The notes under the pieces are model-generated. The model was not told where the DNA came from. It saw only the letters and a program-made list of their open reading frames with translations, and searched no databases. A program made the position numbers and the translations under genes. DNA of 32,342 nt from positions 4,165-36,506 of the IMG/VR virus record IMGVR_UViG_3300039159_000068; one strand, 5' to 3'. Each line of letters starts with the position of its first letter. Position 1 is the stretch's first letter. Below are positions 6,392 through 14,892 of the stretch, one piece after another. This DNA comes from a virus.

Positions 6392-8155
6392 TTAATTCCA
6401 CTGATAACCGTTGGAGCCGTCAGGCAACAAGCCCGCAGCGTCAGCCCACCAAGCGCCATCCGCCTTTTGCAGATCGCTCGCCGCCGCATAATCCGGCGCA
6501 TCGTTCGCCACCCATGACGCGAACTTTCCGATTAATTCGTAGGTCTGCAAGTCAAGCGCATATATCTCACCCATCTTAACCTCCTCCCAACTGATAACTT
6601 GCCAGCGCGAAGAAAGCACCCGGCCCTCAGCGTCCACAATCTGCCGCTGCGTTACGTCGCAAACATCGCCAATCGTAATTGCCCGATCCTTGGAAGTGAC
6701 CTGAATTGTCAAAAACCTTGGCACGTCCCGATAGCGCGACAATATCCGGCTGATGACCTGTTGCGCATGTGCAGCCGTGCCGACCCATCGCGCCGTGATT
6801 TCCAGCGTGCGCGCCTCACCGCCAGCGCGGGGATCTTCGTTTTCGCCCTCAACAGTCGCATCCACAACAAGATAATTTGCCTTGTCGTTCTTGGTGTAAT
6901 CCTTCGGCCCGTAGTAAACGAAAACCCGCGTCAATGTGCTTTCAGGTTCGCGCTTGATCCGCACGCTATCGGCGACAATGTTCGACACTCCATCAAGCAA
7001 CGTCACCGCGCCCCTTGGCGGGCGGATGGCCTGCATCTTGACCTTGGCCGCGTATTCATCCCACCACACAAAGAACATTCCCTGCTGGCACGTCTCGCCC
7101 ATCAGATCGAATACAGGCGTGGGAGTCGTGATAACCGCCGTGCTGCGAAGCGTCGAAAGGTAGGTTTCACCCTCATCAATCCACATCGGCCCATCAATCA
7201 AAGCCGCACCAACAGGCGTGTGGTTTTGCAGCAGGTCACGCGCGCATTGCCACGTCGGCACGTCCTCGTAATAGCCAATCCGCTGAACCCGCGCATCAAT
7301 CGCCGCAGATGCCGCGACACTGCGCAACTGCCCACGAGCCACAGCCACGTCATAGATGCCCGGCTCAACAGTCACATGGCCAGAATAGAGCATGATTTCA
7401 GAGCCGATAATCAGCCCCTTGCGGGTGGATATGCCAAAGGCTTTTGACAGGTTTGTTTCGTCATTGGTCAGAACCCGGATCGTGCTTTGCGTGTCGTCAA
7501 TGGCGCTGATCAATCGCACGTCCATGGCATCGGGGAACAGCGACCGCTTGCCCTCGGCCTGCACCAATGGAGATACACCGCTGATCGTGACGCCCCCGTT
7601 TCCATCCGGCCCGTCGATCTTGTCCACAGCGTAACGCCGCTGACGAAACTCACTCAATTCCTGCCCCGCGTAGCCGTCATAGACGACCAACTCCATGCCG
7701 CCAAAGAACCGATTGCGCGCGGCCCATACCGACCAGAACGTGCGGTCAGGCAATGCCCCCCGGTCGGCGGTGTAGAAGTCTCCAACATGATCGTCCCAAG
7801 GAAAGTCGCGCATTGAAACCCGGCAAGTCGCCTGCACACCAAACGGGCTTTTGCCCTCCAGCACGCCAGCCGCGTTTACTTGCGCCTTTGACGTGCTGAC
7901 GCTCAGGCCATCAACCGGAATGCAGTTCGTGCGGATCTGGTTTGTGACCGCGAAGTCACCGAAAGCGAATTGACCGGGGCGGTTGCTGATGAACATCCAC
8001 TCGATTGTCCCGCTGTTCACAAAGGCCGTTTGCGCCTTGCACGTCGGCCATGTCTGGAAACACTTGGGCGTGCCAGTTGCGGGGCAAGCCCCCACACCGA
8101 AGCGCAGGCTGCAACGCTTTTGCCGAAAGCCGACAATCTGGACCGGATCAAGCAT
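6392..8155 (-). CDS. Large tail tip / baseplate hub protein with N-terminal four-cysteine motif
   Basis: The protein has 587 residues. It begins with a four-Cys cluster (Cys15, Cys24, Cys32, Cys39; ...CSLRFGVGAC...KCFQTWPTC). I know this pattern from tail proteins of long-tailed phages, and it may bind a metal or Fe-S cluster as in lambda gpL. The middle contains repeated beta segments with hub features (DGYAGQELSEFRQRRYAVDKI, split by strands), and the C-terminal part (SRILSRYRDVPRFLTIQV, then ITIGDVCDVTQRQI) resembles the ring-forming hub fold. It follows the distal tail gene with an eight-base overlap, in the usual hub position. The exact name is not certain. Confidence 0.75.
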   Translation of the reverse strand: MLDPVQIVGFRQKRCSLRFGVGACPATGTPKCFQTWPTCKAQTAFVNSGTIEWMFISNRPGQFAFGDFAVTNQIRTNCIPVDGLSVSTSKAQVNAAGVLEGKSPFGVQATCRVSMRDFPWDDHVGDFYTADRGALPDRTFWSVWAARNRFFGGMELVVYDGYAGQELSEFRQRRYAVDKIDGPDGNGGVTISGVSPLVQAEGKRSLFPDAMDVRLISAIDDTQSTIRVLTNDETNLSKAFGISTRKGLIIGSEIMLYSGHVTVEPGIYDVAVARGQLRSVAASAAIDARVQRIGYYEDVPTWQCARDLLQNHTPVGAALIDGPMWIDEGETYLSTLRSTAVITTPTPVFDLMGETCQQGMFFVWWDEYAAKVKMQAIRPPRGAVTLLDGVSNIVADSVRIKREPESTLTRVFVYYGPKDYTKNDKANYLVVDATVEGENEDPRAGGEARTLEITARWVGTAAHAQQVISRILSRYRDVPRFLTIQVTSKDRAITIGDVCDVTQRQIVDAEGRVLSSRWQVISWEEVKMGEIYALDLQTYELIGKFASWVANDAPDYAAASDLQKADGAWWADAAGLLPDGSNGYQWN

Positions 8156-8930
8156 TGCCCGTCACTCCGAAAGTCACGCTGATGGACATCCGGTCGTTTG
8201 GGATCGTGCGCTCGGGAATGACCGGCCCGTTCGTATACGCGAAAACAACCGACTTGGGAAACTTGCCTGGGCGGTCCGCCATAAATGCGGGGCGCGATTT
8301 CAGATCATCAAGCAGCCTCGTCAGATAAGCCTCGGCCCATGCCTCCGACAGATAGTCAATCTTCATGCTTGCTGGAACGGATCGCCGGGTCACATAGCGC
8401 CCAAGCCATTGTCCGCCATCGCTGACTGGCGTGCTGTATTCATCCTGCACCGCCCGCTCAAAGCTGACCGAACCGACATAATCAGAACGCTGCGGAAACT
8501 CTAGCACGTCGCCAAAGTAGATCACACCGACCGTTGGAATTGCGCCCGTGAACTCAACCCGCATCCGGTCGCGCACCTTGCGCCGGATCAAGAAGAAAAT
8601 AGGGCTATCGTCTGTTGGCACGATGCTTGCGATTGTCACCCATGCCGAGCCGTTCCACTCATTAAGGTTCACAGTCGCGCCGACCGTGCCGCAGTTGTGC
8701 GCAGCTATCCCGCAATAGCTGGTTTCCGCGCTTGTGAACGTCAGCGTCCAAGTCGCAGGAACCGCCGTAGGACGCCACCACTGCGCGGTGTTGGCGTTGG
8801 AGGCATTGGCCGCGGGGAAGCCAGCCGCCGCCGTAGACGCCGCCACCGCGCCGCTGAAAGGCATCGCGCCGATTCGCGGATGATCCAGAGGGTAAGCCAC
8901 GCCCGCAAAGCCAGGCTCAAACACGATCAT
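8148..8930 (-). CDS. Distal tail-like protein
   Basis: The protein has 260 residues. Residues about 40-150 form a galectin/discoidin-like beta sandwich (WTLTFTSAETSYCGIAAHNC, then LNEWNGSAWVTIASI, then VGVIYFGDVLEFPQ). The C-terminal half has YVTRRSVPASMKIDYLSEAW and a short loop-rich end. It lies between the tape measure and hub genes, where distal tail (Dit) proteins lie. The start overlaps the tape-measure stop (ATGA). The carbohydrate-binding idea is inference. Confidence 0.7.
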   Translation of the reverse strand: MIVFEPGFAGVAYPLDHPRIGAMPFSGAVAASTAAAGFPAANASNANTAQWWRPTAVPATWTLTFTSAETSYCGIAAHNCGTVGATVNLNEWNGSAWVTIASIVPTDDSPIFFLIRRKVRDRMRVEFTGAIPTVGVIYFGDVLEFPQRSDYVGSVSFERAVQDEYSTPVSDGGQWLGRYVTRRSVPASMKIDYLSEAWAEAYLTRLLDDLKSRPAFMADRPGKFPKSVVFAYTNGPVIPERTIPNDRMSISVTFGVTGNA

Positions 8931-10801
8931 GCGCGCACCAGATTGATTACCCGGCCCTGTCGCAGGCCGTCGTTGATTTGCGTGAATAGCCCCTCGATGG
9001 AGTTGCGCGAGAACGTGTCACCGACCAGTGAGATATTCGCCACCGATTGCGGCGCAGCCGGTGCCGCGCCCGATCCCGCCGAAGATCCACCGCCGCCGCC
9101 GCCGGGCTTGGCAGACTTGATGTTCTTCACCGCATTCAAGCCAGTCCCCAATACCTTCTCAAACGCCACAATGTTTTGAGGGAACGGCAGCCTCAGCGCT
9201 TCGGTCGCGCCCGTCCAAGCGTTCACCAGCGCTTGCGCAATGGCGAACTTCTTGGAACCCTGAAAAAGCGTGCCAAGCGTAGACATGATCTGCGTTGCCA
9301 TGCCCTGCGTTGATGCCACAGCCCCGTCTGTCAATACGCTGACCGCCGCGTTCACCAAGGCGCTGCTTTCGGCAATACCGTTGGCAAGGCCCTGACCGAT
9401 GTATCCGCCGATTTCGTGGAACACGCGAGAAGGCGATTGAATGTCAAGCATTTCGCGCATCCACTGGGGGAGCATCGCGCCAAGTTCATAAATTTTGGCT
9501 TTCAGTTCCTCCCACTTAAGCATGATACCATCAAGCAAGCCTTGGATCATCTGACTTCCGATTTCCAAAAGCTGCGCCGGGATAGTCCGCACATATTCCA
9601 GAAACACGTTGAACTGATCGCTCATAAACGTCACAGCGCCGCCAACCGCATCGCGCGCCGATTGCCCAAACCCGACAACCGCCGCCAAGCCATCCGCAAA
9701 AGCTGTAGTGATGAACTCCGCGACCGTGCTGATGATGGACTTGATGTCATCGCCCCATGTCATCCATGCCGCCACGATCAATGACGCCGCTGCAATGAAA
9801 AGCCCGATAGGCCCGGTCGATGCAATCAACAGGCTAAGCGCACTTGAAACCAAGCCAATTCCTATCAGGATGGGACCGCCAAGGCCCAAGGCCGTTCCGA
9901 TCAACGCCGCAGCCTCAAGCACAGGCCCCGGCAATCCCGCGAACCACTCGATTACCGTGCCGATCTGCTTCACCACCTCTTGCAGCGCGGGGATAACCTT
10001 TTCGATCATGGCGGGGATCAGAACATTTACAAATACGGGCATCAACTCATTGGCGATTGCAACGCGCAGGCCTTGAAAGCCGTTTTGCATTTCGTCCAGC
10101 TTGTCGCCAAACTTCTCCGAAGCGTTTAGCGCCTCGGTTGACATGACAATCCCCAACTCGTGCGCGCGGTCTCGCATCTTTGCAATCTCGCCAGACGATC
10201 CAGCCAGCTTGCCGCCAAGGTCCGCACCCGACCGCCCCAGAAGGTCAGTTGCCACAGCCGCCGCAATCGCCGGATCTTTGGTATCCGAAAGCGTTTGCAA
10301 CATCTTGCTGAAAGCCGCTTCGCTTGTGACCGTGCCAGACGCCAATTCCGATTGGGAAATGCCGATCTGCTCAAAAGCCGTGATCGCCGACTTTGACCCC
10401 ATCTGCGCTTCGCCAAGCAGCTTGGTTACTCGCGTCATTCCGGCTGCTAGTTCATCCTTTGAAACAGCCGCAACCTGACCGATAGCGAAAGCCATCTCTT
10501 GGAAATAGTCGGTAGACACGCCCGCGCCGCGCGCAAACTTGGCCGTGGCATCGCCCGAATCCGCCACGTTCTTTGTAAGCGCAAAAGCAGCGCCAGCCGC
10601 CGCCGCGATGCCAGCCGTGGCAATTGACAGCCCCGTGCCAAGTCGCACAGCATTATCACCGAACTTGTCCAGCCCGCGTGCGGCCTTGGCAGACGCGGCC
10701 CGCAGGCCATCCATCGCGCCCTCGCCCCGCGCCATTTGCCGGATCAGGGGGCCAACATCCGCCGTCACATCAATGGCGACTTCACCGACTACCTTTGCCA
10801 T
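8927..10801 (-). CDS. Tail tape measure protein
   Basis: The protein has 624 residues. An N-terminal helical region (AIDVTADVGPLIRQMARGEGAM) is followed by TMP-type alternation of coiled coil and hydrophobic stretches. Residues about 285-350 are strongly hydrophobic (PGPVLEAAALIGTALGLGGP, then ILIGIGLVSSALSLLIA). The segment EMLDIQSPSRVFHEIGGYIGQGLANGI is a conserved tape-measure C-terminal motif. Tape measures set tail length and are ejected into the cell. The ATG follows the TAA of the chaperone frame directly. For a tape measure this is short, implying a short tail (roughly 90 nm at 1.5 angstrom per residue; this is estimated). Confidence 0.92.
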   Translation of the reverse strand: MAKVVGEVAIDVTADVGPLIRQMARGEGAMDGLRAASAKAARGLDKFGDNAVRLGTGLSIATAGIAAAAGAAFALTKNVADSGDATAKFARGAGVSTDYFQEMAFAIGQVAAVSKDELAAGMTRVTKLLGEAQMGSKSAITAFEQIGISQSELASGTVTSEAAFSKMLQTLSDTKDPAIAAAVATDLLGRSGADLGGKLAGSSGEIAKMRDRAHELGIVMSTEALNASEKFGDKLDEMQNGFQGLRVAIANELMPVFVNVLIPAMIEKVIPALQEVVKQIGTVIEWFAGLPGPVLEAAALIGTALGLGGPILIGIGLVSSALSLLIASTGPIGLFIAAASLIVAAWMTWGDDIKSIISTVAEFITTAFADGLAAVVGFGQSARDAVGGAVTFMSDQFNVFLEYVRTIPAQLLEIGSQMIQGLLDGIMLKWEELKAKIYELGAMLPQWMREMLDIQSPSRVFHEIGGYIGQGLANGIAESSALVNAAVSVLTDGAVASTQGMATQIMSTLGTLFQGSKKFAIAQALVNAWTGATEALRLPFPQNIVAFEKVLGTGLNAVKNIKSAKPGGGGGGSSAGSGAAPAAPQSVANISLVGDTFSRNSIEGLFTQINDGLRQGRVINLVRA

Positions 10802-11026
10802 TTACCAGAAGTCCCCGGTGTCATTACCATTCAACATGTCGCGGATCGCCTTTTTATCTTGCCCCGATAGACGGGAACGCTTCGCCTGATCCCCGTCCGC
10901 AAGCGTCTCATAGAGCCACCAGAAATGACGGGGAGGCATTTGCCAAAACTCGGAAGGGGCTATCCCGAGTGTTTTGACCGCGATTTGGAACGCGGTTTTG
11001 ACGAAGCGAAAGTCTCCCCCGGCGCG
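10802..11026 (-). CDS. Tail assembly chaperone extension, gpT/DUF2376-like, read by -1 frameshift
   Basis: This frame is open from just after a TGA (11029-11027) to a TAA (10804-10802). It has no good start before an internal ATG, yet its translation (FVKTAFQIAVKTLGIAPSEF, then WQMPPRHFWWLYETL) is a typical DUF2376/gpT-like chaperone segment with the 'LGIAP..FW.M.P' signature. It overlaps the 3' end of the gpG-like gene. The whole gene 10802-11370 is 569 bases and becomes 190 codons after a -1 shift, giving a 189-residue fusion. Like lambda gpGT, the long form should recruit tail-tube subunits to the tape measure. Confidence 0.8.
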   Translation of the reverse strand, partial: RAGGDFRFVKTAFQIAVKTLGIAPSEFWQMPPRHFWWLYETLADGDQAKRSRLSGQDKKAIRDMLNGNDTGDFW

Positions 11027-11370
11027 TCACCGCCGCCGCCATCGGTTGATCCATCAAACAAGACCGCAACAAGCTGTTGCATCGCGTTCACCGCGAATAT
11101 CTCTTTGACCTGATCACTATCACCACCATTCGCAGCCCGCATGATTGAGGCGTCAATCTCCCGCTTAACCTCAACGTCAGAAACCTTCACCCCGGCGAAG
11201 CGGAGCAGAACGCCCATTGCCATCGCAAGCGTGAAGAACTTCGGCTTCGTTGCGAATGACTGCAATTCGGCAAGCGTCACGACCTCCTCAAGCGCCGCGC
11301 CAGCTTGAAATGCGCGGCTTTCAGGGATGCGAACATCCTCGCCTTTCCACTTCAAAACAATGTCTGGCAT
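10960..11370 (-). CDS. Tail assembly chaperone, short form (gpG-like)
   Basis: The protein has 136 residues (MPDIVLKWKGEDVRIPESRA...). Residues 1-50 form the usual chaperone beta domain (LKWKGEDVRIPESRAFQAGA) and 50-110 a helical part. The end, KPRSKSRSKHSG, is a low-complexity tail formed after the probable frameshift site. The ATG at 11370 overlaps the TAA of the tube gene. It lies between the tail tube and tape measure genes, the standard place for gpG/gpGT, and binds the tape measure during tail assembly. Confidence 0.8.
   Translation of the reverse strand: MPDIVLKWKGEDVRIPESRAFQAGAALEEVVTLAELQSFATKPKFFTLAMAMGVLLRFAGVKVSDVEVKREIDASIMRAANGGDSDQVKEIFAVNAMQQLVAVLFDGSTDGGGGDAPGETFASSKPRSKSRSKHSG
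11016..11020 (-). other. Probable -1 ribosomal frameshift site (run of five G)
   Basis: In the minus-strand reading GCG CCG GGG GAG ACT, the GGGGG run lets the ribosome slip back one base, giving GGG GGA GAC TTT and then the DUF2376-like frame. It sits between the -1 frame TGA (11029-11027) and the zero-frame stop at 10960, so a shift there connects the two frames. A TCA AAA motif lower down is a weaker alternative site. Confidence 0.6.
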
Positions 11371-11774
11371 TATGGCGTCACCACCCAAGTGATCGGGCCT
11401 GAAGATGCAAGCGTCATGCTGTATTCGCCAGCGCCATCATGTGCGGCCTCAATTTCATAAGACGAAAAGTAAAATTGGCCCGACGCTGTGCCGATACCCT
11501 CGATGCGGACTTCGTATTGCCCAAGAAGCGGGGTTGTCGCGCCAAGCGCCTGCCCGATCAGGCCAGGCCCATCAATCAAACCGCTGGCGGTAATGTCCAC
11601 CGAACTAACGCTGGCTTCATTATGCAACTCGCGCCAACCCGCGCTTGACTTATCGGTCACGTCAATGGATTCGTTGTTAATGCTGATGCTGTCAGAGCGA
11701 CCACCAGCGACAGCGACGGCGCTTGGCCCCGTGCCTGCATAAACCTTGATCTTTCGACCTGCTACCTTAGCCAT
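11370..11774 (-). CDS. Major tail tube protein
   Basis: The protein has 134 residues. It begins MAKVAGRKIKVYAGTGPSAVAVAGG with the typical tube opening, then DSISINNESIDVTDKSSAGW RELH (split). The pattern of a 'new-species' segment (IDVTDKSSAGWRELH) and C-terminal strands (GEYSMTLASSGPITW) is that of the TP901-1/phi13-type major tail protein. AGGAG lies eight bases upstream of the ATG. It polymerises into the tail tube. The gene lies between tail terminator and chaperone, as usual. Confidence 0.85.
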   Translation of the reverse strand: MAKVAGRKIKVYAGTGPSAVAVAGGRSDSISINNESIDVTDKSSAGWRELHNEASVSSVDITASGLIDGPGLIGQALGATTPLLGQYEVRIEGIGTASGQFYFSSYEIEAAHDGAGEYSMTLASSGPITWVVTP

Positions 11775-11788
11775 TGCCTAAACTCCTG

Positions 11789-12184
11789 TCAGACAGTTTC
11801 GATTAATCCGCGATATTCGCAGACGCCGTGGAATGACCCGTCACTGACGCGGGTTACATCGCTCATTTCCCGCCGAAGCAGAATTAGGCTTTGTCCTTGG
11901 ATTTCGATTTCGCCATTGTGCATCCGGGCATAGACTTGCCCTTGAATGTCCTTGGTCTCTTTCATGGATGCCGTGCGGCTGCGAGTGTGAATGCGCGCCA
12001 CAAAATCAAATCCGTTGCGGTCTTTTGCATCCATCGGGGCGAAGACGATTGCGCCGACCTCCACATAGGGAAACACGGCAAGCGAGGCCCCGTCAGCGGC
12101 TTGCGGGGCCACGTCGTAGGCGCGCAGGCCAAGCGCCTGTAGCGCGCTAAAAAGCGCCCTCTGTGTCTCGAACTCTGCGGGCAT
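11789..12184 (-). CDS. Tail terminator / DUF3168-type neck protein
   Basis: The protein has 131 residues. The pattern 'FETQRALFSALQALG' then 'FPYVEVG' then 'HTRSRTASMKETKDIQGQVY' and an RYRGLIE-like C-terminus follows the DUF3168 family, which caps the tail tube and joins it to the head. AAAGG lies seven bases upstream of the ATG. The order connector, head closure, gp10-like, terminator, tube is the classic HK97-like order. Confidence 0.85.
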   Translation of the reverse strand: MPAEFETQRALFSALQALGLRAYDVAPQAADGASLAVFPYVEVGAIVFAPMDAKDRNGFDFVARIHTRSRTASMKETKDIQGQVYARMHNGEIEIQGQSLILLRREMSDVTRVSDGSFHGVCEYRGLIETV

Positions 12185-12186
12185 GG

Positions 12187-12612
12187 TTAAACCTTTGCAG
12201 CCTTGGCGGCTTTGCGCGCCTTGCGTGCCATCGCGCTCGTAAGCTTGTCAGCGTAGACCTCAAGATAGCGCGACTGAATTTCCGCCTTGGTAGCCTGCAA
12301 TGCTTTTAGAAACATTGCGTCTTCGCGCCCGTCAGGGCCTTGGCCGTATTCCCGAAAACGCCAGTAAAAACTCTTGCGATTGGTGTTGGCGACAACCTCG
12401 GCTTTCAGAACGTCGCGCGACCCGCGCGCCCGCTTATGGCCGATGCCAGCTTTTAGGTCGCCATCATCGCTTGGGGCGTTAGCTTTCGCATCTGCCGACA
12501 TGCCCTTTGCCAGATCAACCACCGTTGCGCGCATGATGTTGGTCGCCTCATTTGGGGCCAATTCCAGCAGGGTCCGCTTTACGTCCTCGATACCACTGAT
12601 GGTGATGGTCAT
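12187..12612 (-). CDS. HK97 gp10-like head-tail joining protein
   Basis: The protein has 141 residues. It has the gp10-family layout: N-terminal IEDVKRTLLELAPNEATNIM, then the middle 'ADAKANAPSDDGDLKAGIGHK' around residues 42-62 (split when read), then NTNRKSFYWRFREYGQGP and a basic C-terminal tail. AAGGAC precedes the ATG closely. The protein links connector and tail tube. The Lys/Ala-rich end (ARKAAKAAKV) is typical. Confidence 0.85.
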   Translation of the reverse strand: MTITISGIEDVKRTLLELAPNEATNIMRATVVDLAKGMSADAKANAPSDDGDLKAGIGHKRARGSRDVLKAEVVANTNRKSFYWRFREYGQGPDGREDAMFLKALQATKAEIQSRYLEVYADKLTSAMARKARKAAKAAKV

Positions 12613-12682
12613 AGTCCTTTGGTCCCATCAGGTCCGACACGGCGCAACATTTTCCTATCGTCTGAAAAATCAATCGTCGGTC

Positions 12683-13015
12683 TCATTGCGCCACCCCGCG
12701 TTCAGCGTCGACCCACATTCTCAACTTGCGCGACCCATAGCGCCGGATGACGCGGATATTGTAAAACGCACCATCCCAGATCAGGCCATCAAGTTCGGTT
12801 AGGTCGGATCTGCCGTAAACCTCAAAAGTCGTCATCTGCGTAGCGTTCATCCGGCCCTCGCCTTGGCCCTCGCGCGCGCCCTTGAAGCTAACAGCAGCCC
12901 AGACAATGGCATCTGTCGGCACGTTGCCCCAAGCCTCGGTGACACCGCCGCCGCCGTCCGGGGTGGCTGTCTTGCGGCGGAATGTAATCCGCTGATCCAT
13001 CGCGCCCGCAGTCAA
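12683..13015 (-). CDS. Head closure protein (SPP1 gp16-like)
   Basis: The protein has about 110 residues. I prefer a TTG start at 13015 because GGAGG lies five bases upstream (13025-13021) and it overlaps the TGA of the connector gene; an ATG at 13027 and a second at 13000 are alternatives. The pattern MDQRITFRRKTATPDGGGG, then WA.V..KGAREGQ, then TTFEVYGRSDLTELDGLIWDG and the YNIRVIRRYGSRKLRM part match head closure proteins, which seal the portal vertex below the connector. Confidence 0.85.
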   Translation of the reverse strand: MTAGAMDQRITFRRKTATPDGGGGVTEAWGNVPTDAIVWAAVSFKGAREGQGEGRMNATQMTTFEVYGRSDLTELDGLIWDGAFYNIRVIRRYGSRKLRMWVDAERGVAQ

Positions 13016-13509
13016 ATTCGCCTCCATCGGATCGCGTCGATTATCGCGCCAAGGGCAAGCGGCATTTCATGCCCGCTTTCGCCAACAGCCGAGCGGTTCT
13101 CATACCAATGGCCGACAAGCAGTTTCACGGCCATCTGTGCCACAGGCAGCAAGCCGGGCCGCATCTCGCAAACGAATGTCACGTCGCAAGCCTCCGTGAC
13201 CTCGACGCGCGGCCCCAAGGCCGTTGCCGTGATCGCAAGAACAGCAGGCCCCGCCTGATAAGCGGCCGTCGCCAGGGTTACGTCGGGCATCGGCAGAACA
13301 ACGCCGCCAGCACTCACGGACACGCGCCATTCCTGCGCGCCGATGCACCGCCCCAATACGCCAGTCCAGCCGTCCAGATGTGCAACAGCAGCCTGTGTCA
13401 TCGCAGCAATCAAGGCTCCATCTTCGTCATTCGTCACACGCAGGTGATCCTTGACGGAATGAAGCCATACGACTGAACCAGTCGGTGCGGTCACGAGAAT
13501 TGGGGTCAT
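13012..13509 (-). CDS. Head-tail connector protein (gp6-like)
   Basis: The protein has 165 residues. It follows the gp6/adaptor pattern: SVKDHLRVTNDEDGALIAAMT at 18-38 (split), 'AAVAHLDGWTG' and the C-terminal 'MAVKLLVGHWYENRSAVG', a signature of the phage connector family. AAGG lies seven bases before the ATG. It sits between the capsid and head closure genes. Twelve copies bind below the portal in known phages of this kind. Confidence 0.88.
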   Translation of the reverse strand: MTPILVTAPTGSVVWLHSVKDHLRVTNDEDGALIAAMTQAAVAHLDGWTGVLGRCIGAQEWRVSVSAGGVVLPMPDVTLATAAYQAGPAVLAITATALGPRVEVTEACDVTFVCEMRPGLLPVAQMAVKLLVGHWYENRSAVGESGHEMPLALGAIIDAIRWRRI

Positions 13510-13530
13510 TGCGGGGCCTTCAATCTACTC

Positions 13531-13558
13531 AGAGAAAGGGGCGAGTTTTCCCCGCCCC
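13531..13558 (-). terminator. Possible terminator or attenuator after the capsid gene
   Basis: On the minus strand GGGGCG (13558-13553) pairs with CGCCCC (13543-13538) around a nine-base loop. It is followed by TTTCTCT (13537-13531), a weak U-rich tail. It lies between the capsid stop and the connector start in a 64-base gap. It may tune the abundance of capsid versus tail transcripts. Confidence 0.4.
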
Positions 13559-13573
13559 CTCTGTCAGAAAAGA

Positions 13574-14827
13574 TCAGGTGGCGGAAACGCGCATCAGCTT
13601 GATAGCGTTTGTGTCGAGAAGGCGACCGCCGACACGCTTTGCCATCGGCAAGCGAACCCAGCCCACTTTGGTGATCTCATCGCGCGCCATCCAGATGCCG
13701 GGAATGTCCGCAATGAGGTAGCCCTTGCTGAAGTCACCGAAGGCAACCGGGAAAGTGCCCGCGCCGATATTGGGCATGTCCTCGGCAATCGTGATCGCCT
13801 TGCCGTCAATGGTGTCGCTGTCAGCGGCGCTGACTGCCGGGGTGAGCAAGTATTGCCCCGTGGTGTCTTTCACCTTGGCCAGAGTCGCCAACACGATGCT
13901 GTTCATCACCCACCGCGCTCCAGCCCGATAGCCTGCTTTCAAGGTGTATTGCAGATCCTTGAAAGTATCGAAGGGGTTGGTTGCAAGCGCTGCGGCCTGC
14001 CCGGTGATCACAGCCTGCAAGGTGCCAAACGCCCGCGCGGCGTCTGCCGTCAGAACGGGTGCCGGGCCAGCCAGAAACCCGGTCGGGCGGTTGGTGCCGT
14101 TACCCGAGACAAAAGCCGTTCCCTCAGTGATCGCGAACATTTGCGCGCCGCGATCAGCAAGCCATGCCTCAACGTCGAAAAAGAGATCGTTGATCGAATG
14201 GCGGGTGGCCTCGGGAACAGCCGAGATTTCCCCGAACGTCGGGACAACATCATTGAGGTTGGGCGTCGCGGTTGCCAGGGTGCGCGTGCCGATTTCGCCG
14301 ACCCACTCACCGCCAAAACCGTTGCTGTCCACAAGCTCGTGATAGTCGGTCGTGCCTGTCTGAACCACGCGGGCAATCTGCCGGATCGGCGAAATGTCCT
14401 GAATCTGCTGCATGATCTGCGCGGCAATCACCTTGGGCAGCGCAAAGCCGCCCGAAGCGCCGACAGCCACGCGAACATCAGCCGCTTTCTCTTGCAGGCT
14501 GAACAGACGCTGATCGGCGCCGCCATTCGCGCCCTTGCGCATGTAGTCGAGGAAGGCAGCTTTGTGCTCGTCTGCGGCAGCAGCGGACACAGGGCCACCG
14601 GGTCGACCCACCTTGGTCTCGATTTCGGCGAGGCGCGCTTCAAGCGCCTTTTGCGCCAGTTCGCCTGCCTGCTTGGCAGCGAGACTGGTGGCCAGGTCGA
14701 TCTCCATGCGCGCAAGCTTCTGATCGGTCACAACATCAGCAGCTTTCACGCCGTCCATTTCAGACCGAATGGCCGAAATGGTCTTGTTGCCCTCCTCGAT
14801 GAGGGGCTTGAGGTCTTCGAGAGACAT
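13574..14827 (-). CDS. Major capsid protein, HK97 family
   Basis: The protein has 417 residues. Residues 1-100 are a charged helical scaffold-like domain (delta domain) removed by the prohead protease. The E-loop, P-domain and A-domain features follow: RQIARVVQTGTTDYHELVDS, GGEWVGEIGTRTLATATPNL and ETGRH-like 'SAVPEATRHSINDLFFDVEA'. The protein forms the icosahedral shell. AAGGAA lies eight bases before the ATG. The order portal, protease, capsid fits HK97-like phages. Confidence 0.95.
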   Translation of the reverse strand: MSLEDLKPLIEEGNKTISAIRSEMDGVKAADVVTDQKLARMEIDLATSLAAKQAGELAQKALEARLAEIETKVGRPGGPVSAAAADEHKAAFLDYMRKGANGGADQRLFSLQEKAADVRVAVGASGGFALPKVIAAQIMQQIQDISPIRQIARVVQTGTTDYHELVDSNGFGGEWVGEIGTRTLATATPNLNDVVPTFGEISAVPEATRHSINDLFFDVEAWLADRGAQMFAITEGTAFVSGNGTNRPTGFLAGPAPVLTADAARAFGTLQAVITGQAAALATNPFDTFKDLQYTLKAGYRAGARWVMNSIVLATLAKVKDTTGQYLLTPAVSAADSDTIDGKAITIAEDMPNIGAGTFPVAFGDFSKGYLIADIPGIWMARDEITKVGWVRLPMAKRVGGRLLDTNAIKLMRVSAT

Positions 14828-14892
14828 GGTAAATTCCTTATAAGGGATCTGGACGCTTCACATCGTTCGGTCCAGGGGTGCCACTTGGGCGG

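Noticed and set aside
6599-7447. Long plus-strand frame opposite the tail hub gene (282 residues)
   Set aside because: It is the mirror of a GC-rich gene on the other strand, with Arg/His/Pro-rich composition, no ribosome site and no recognised motif.
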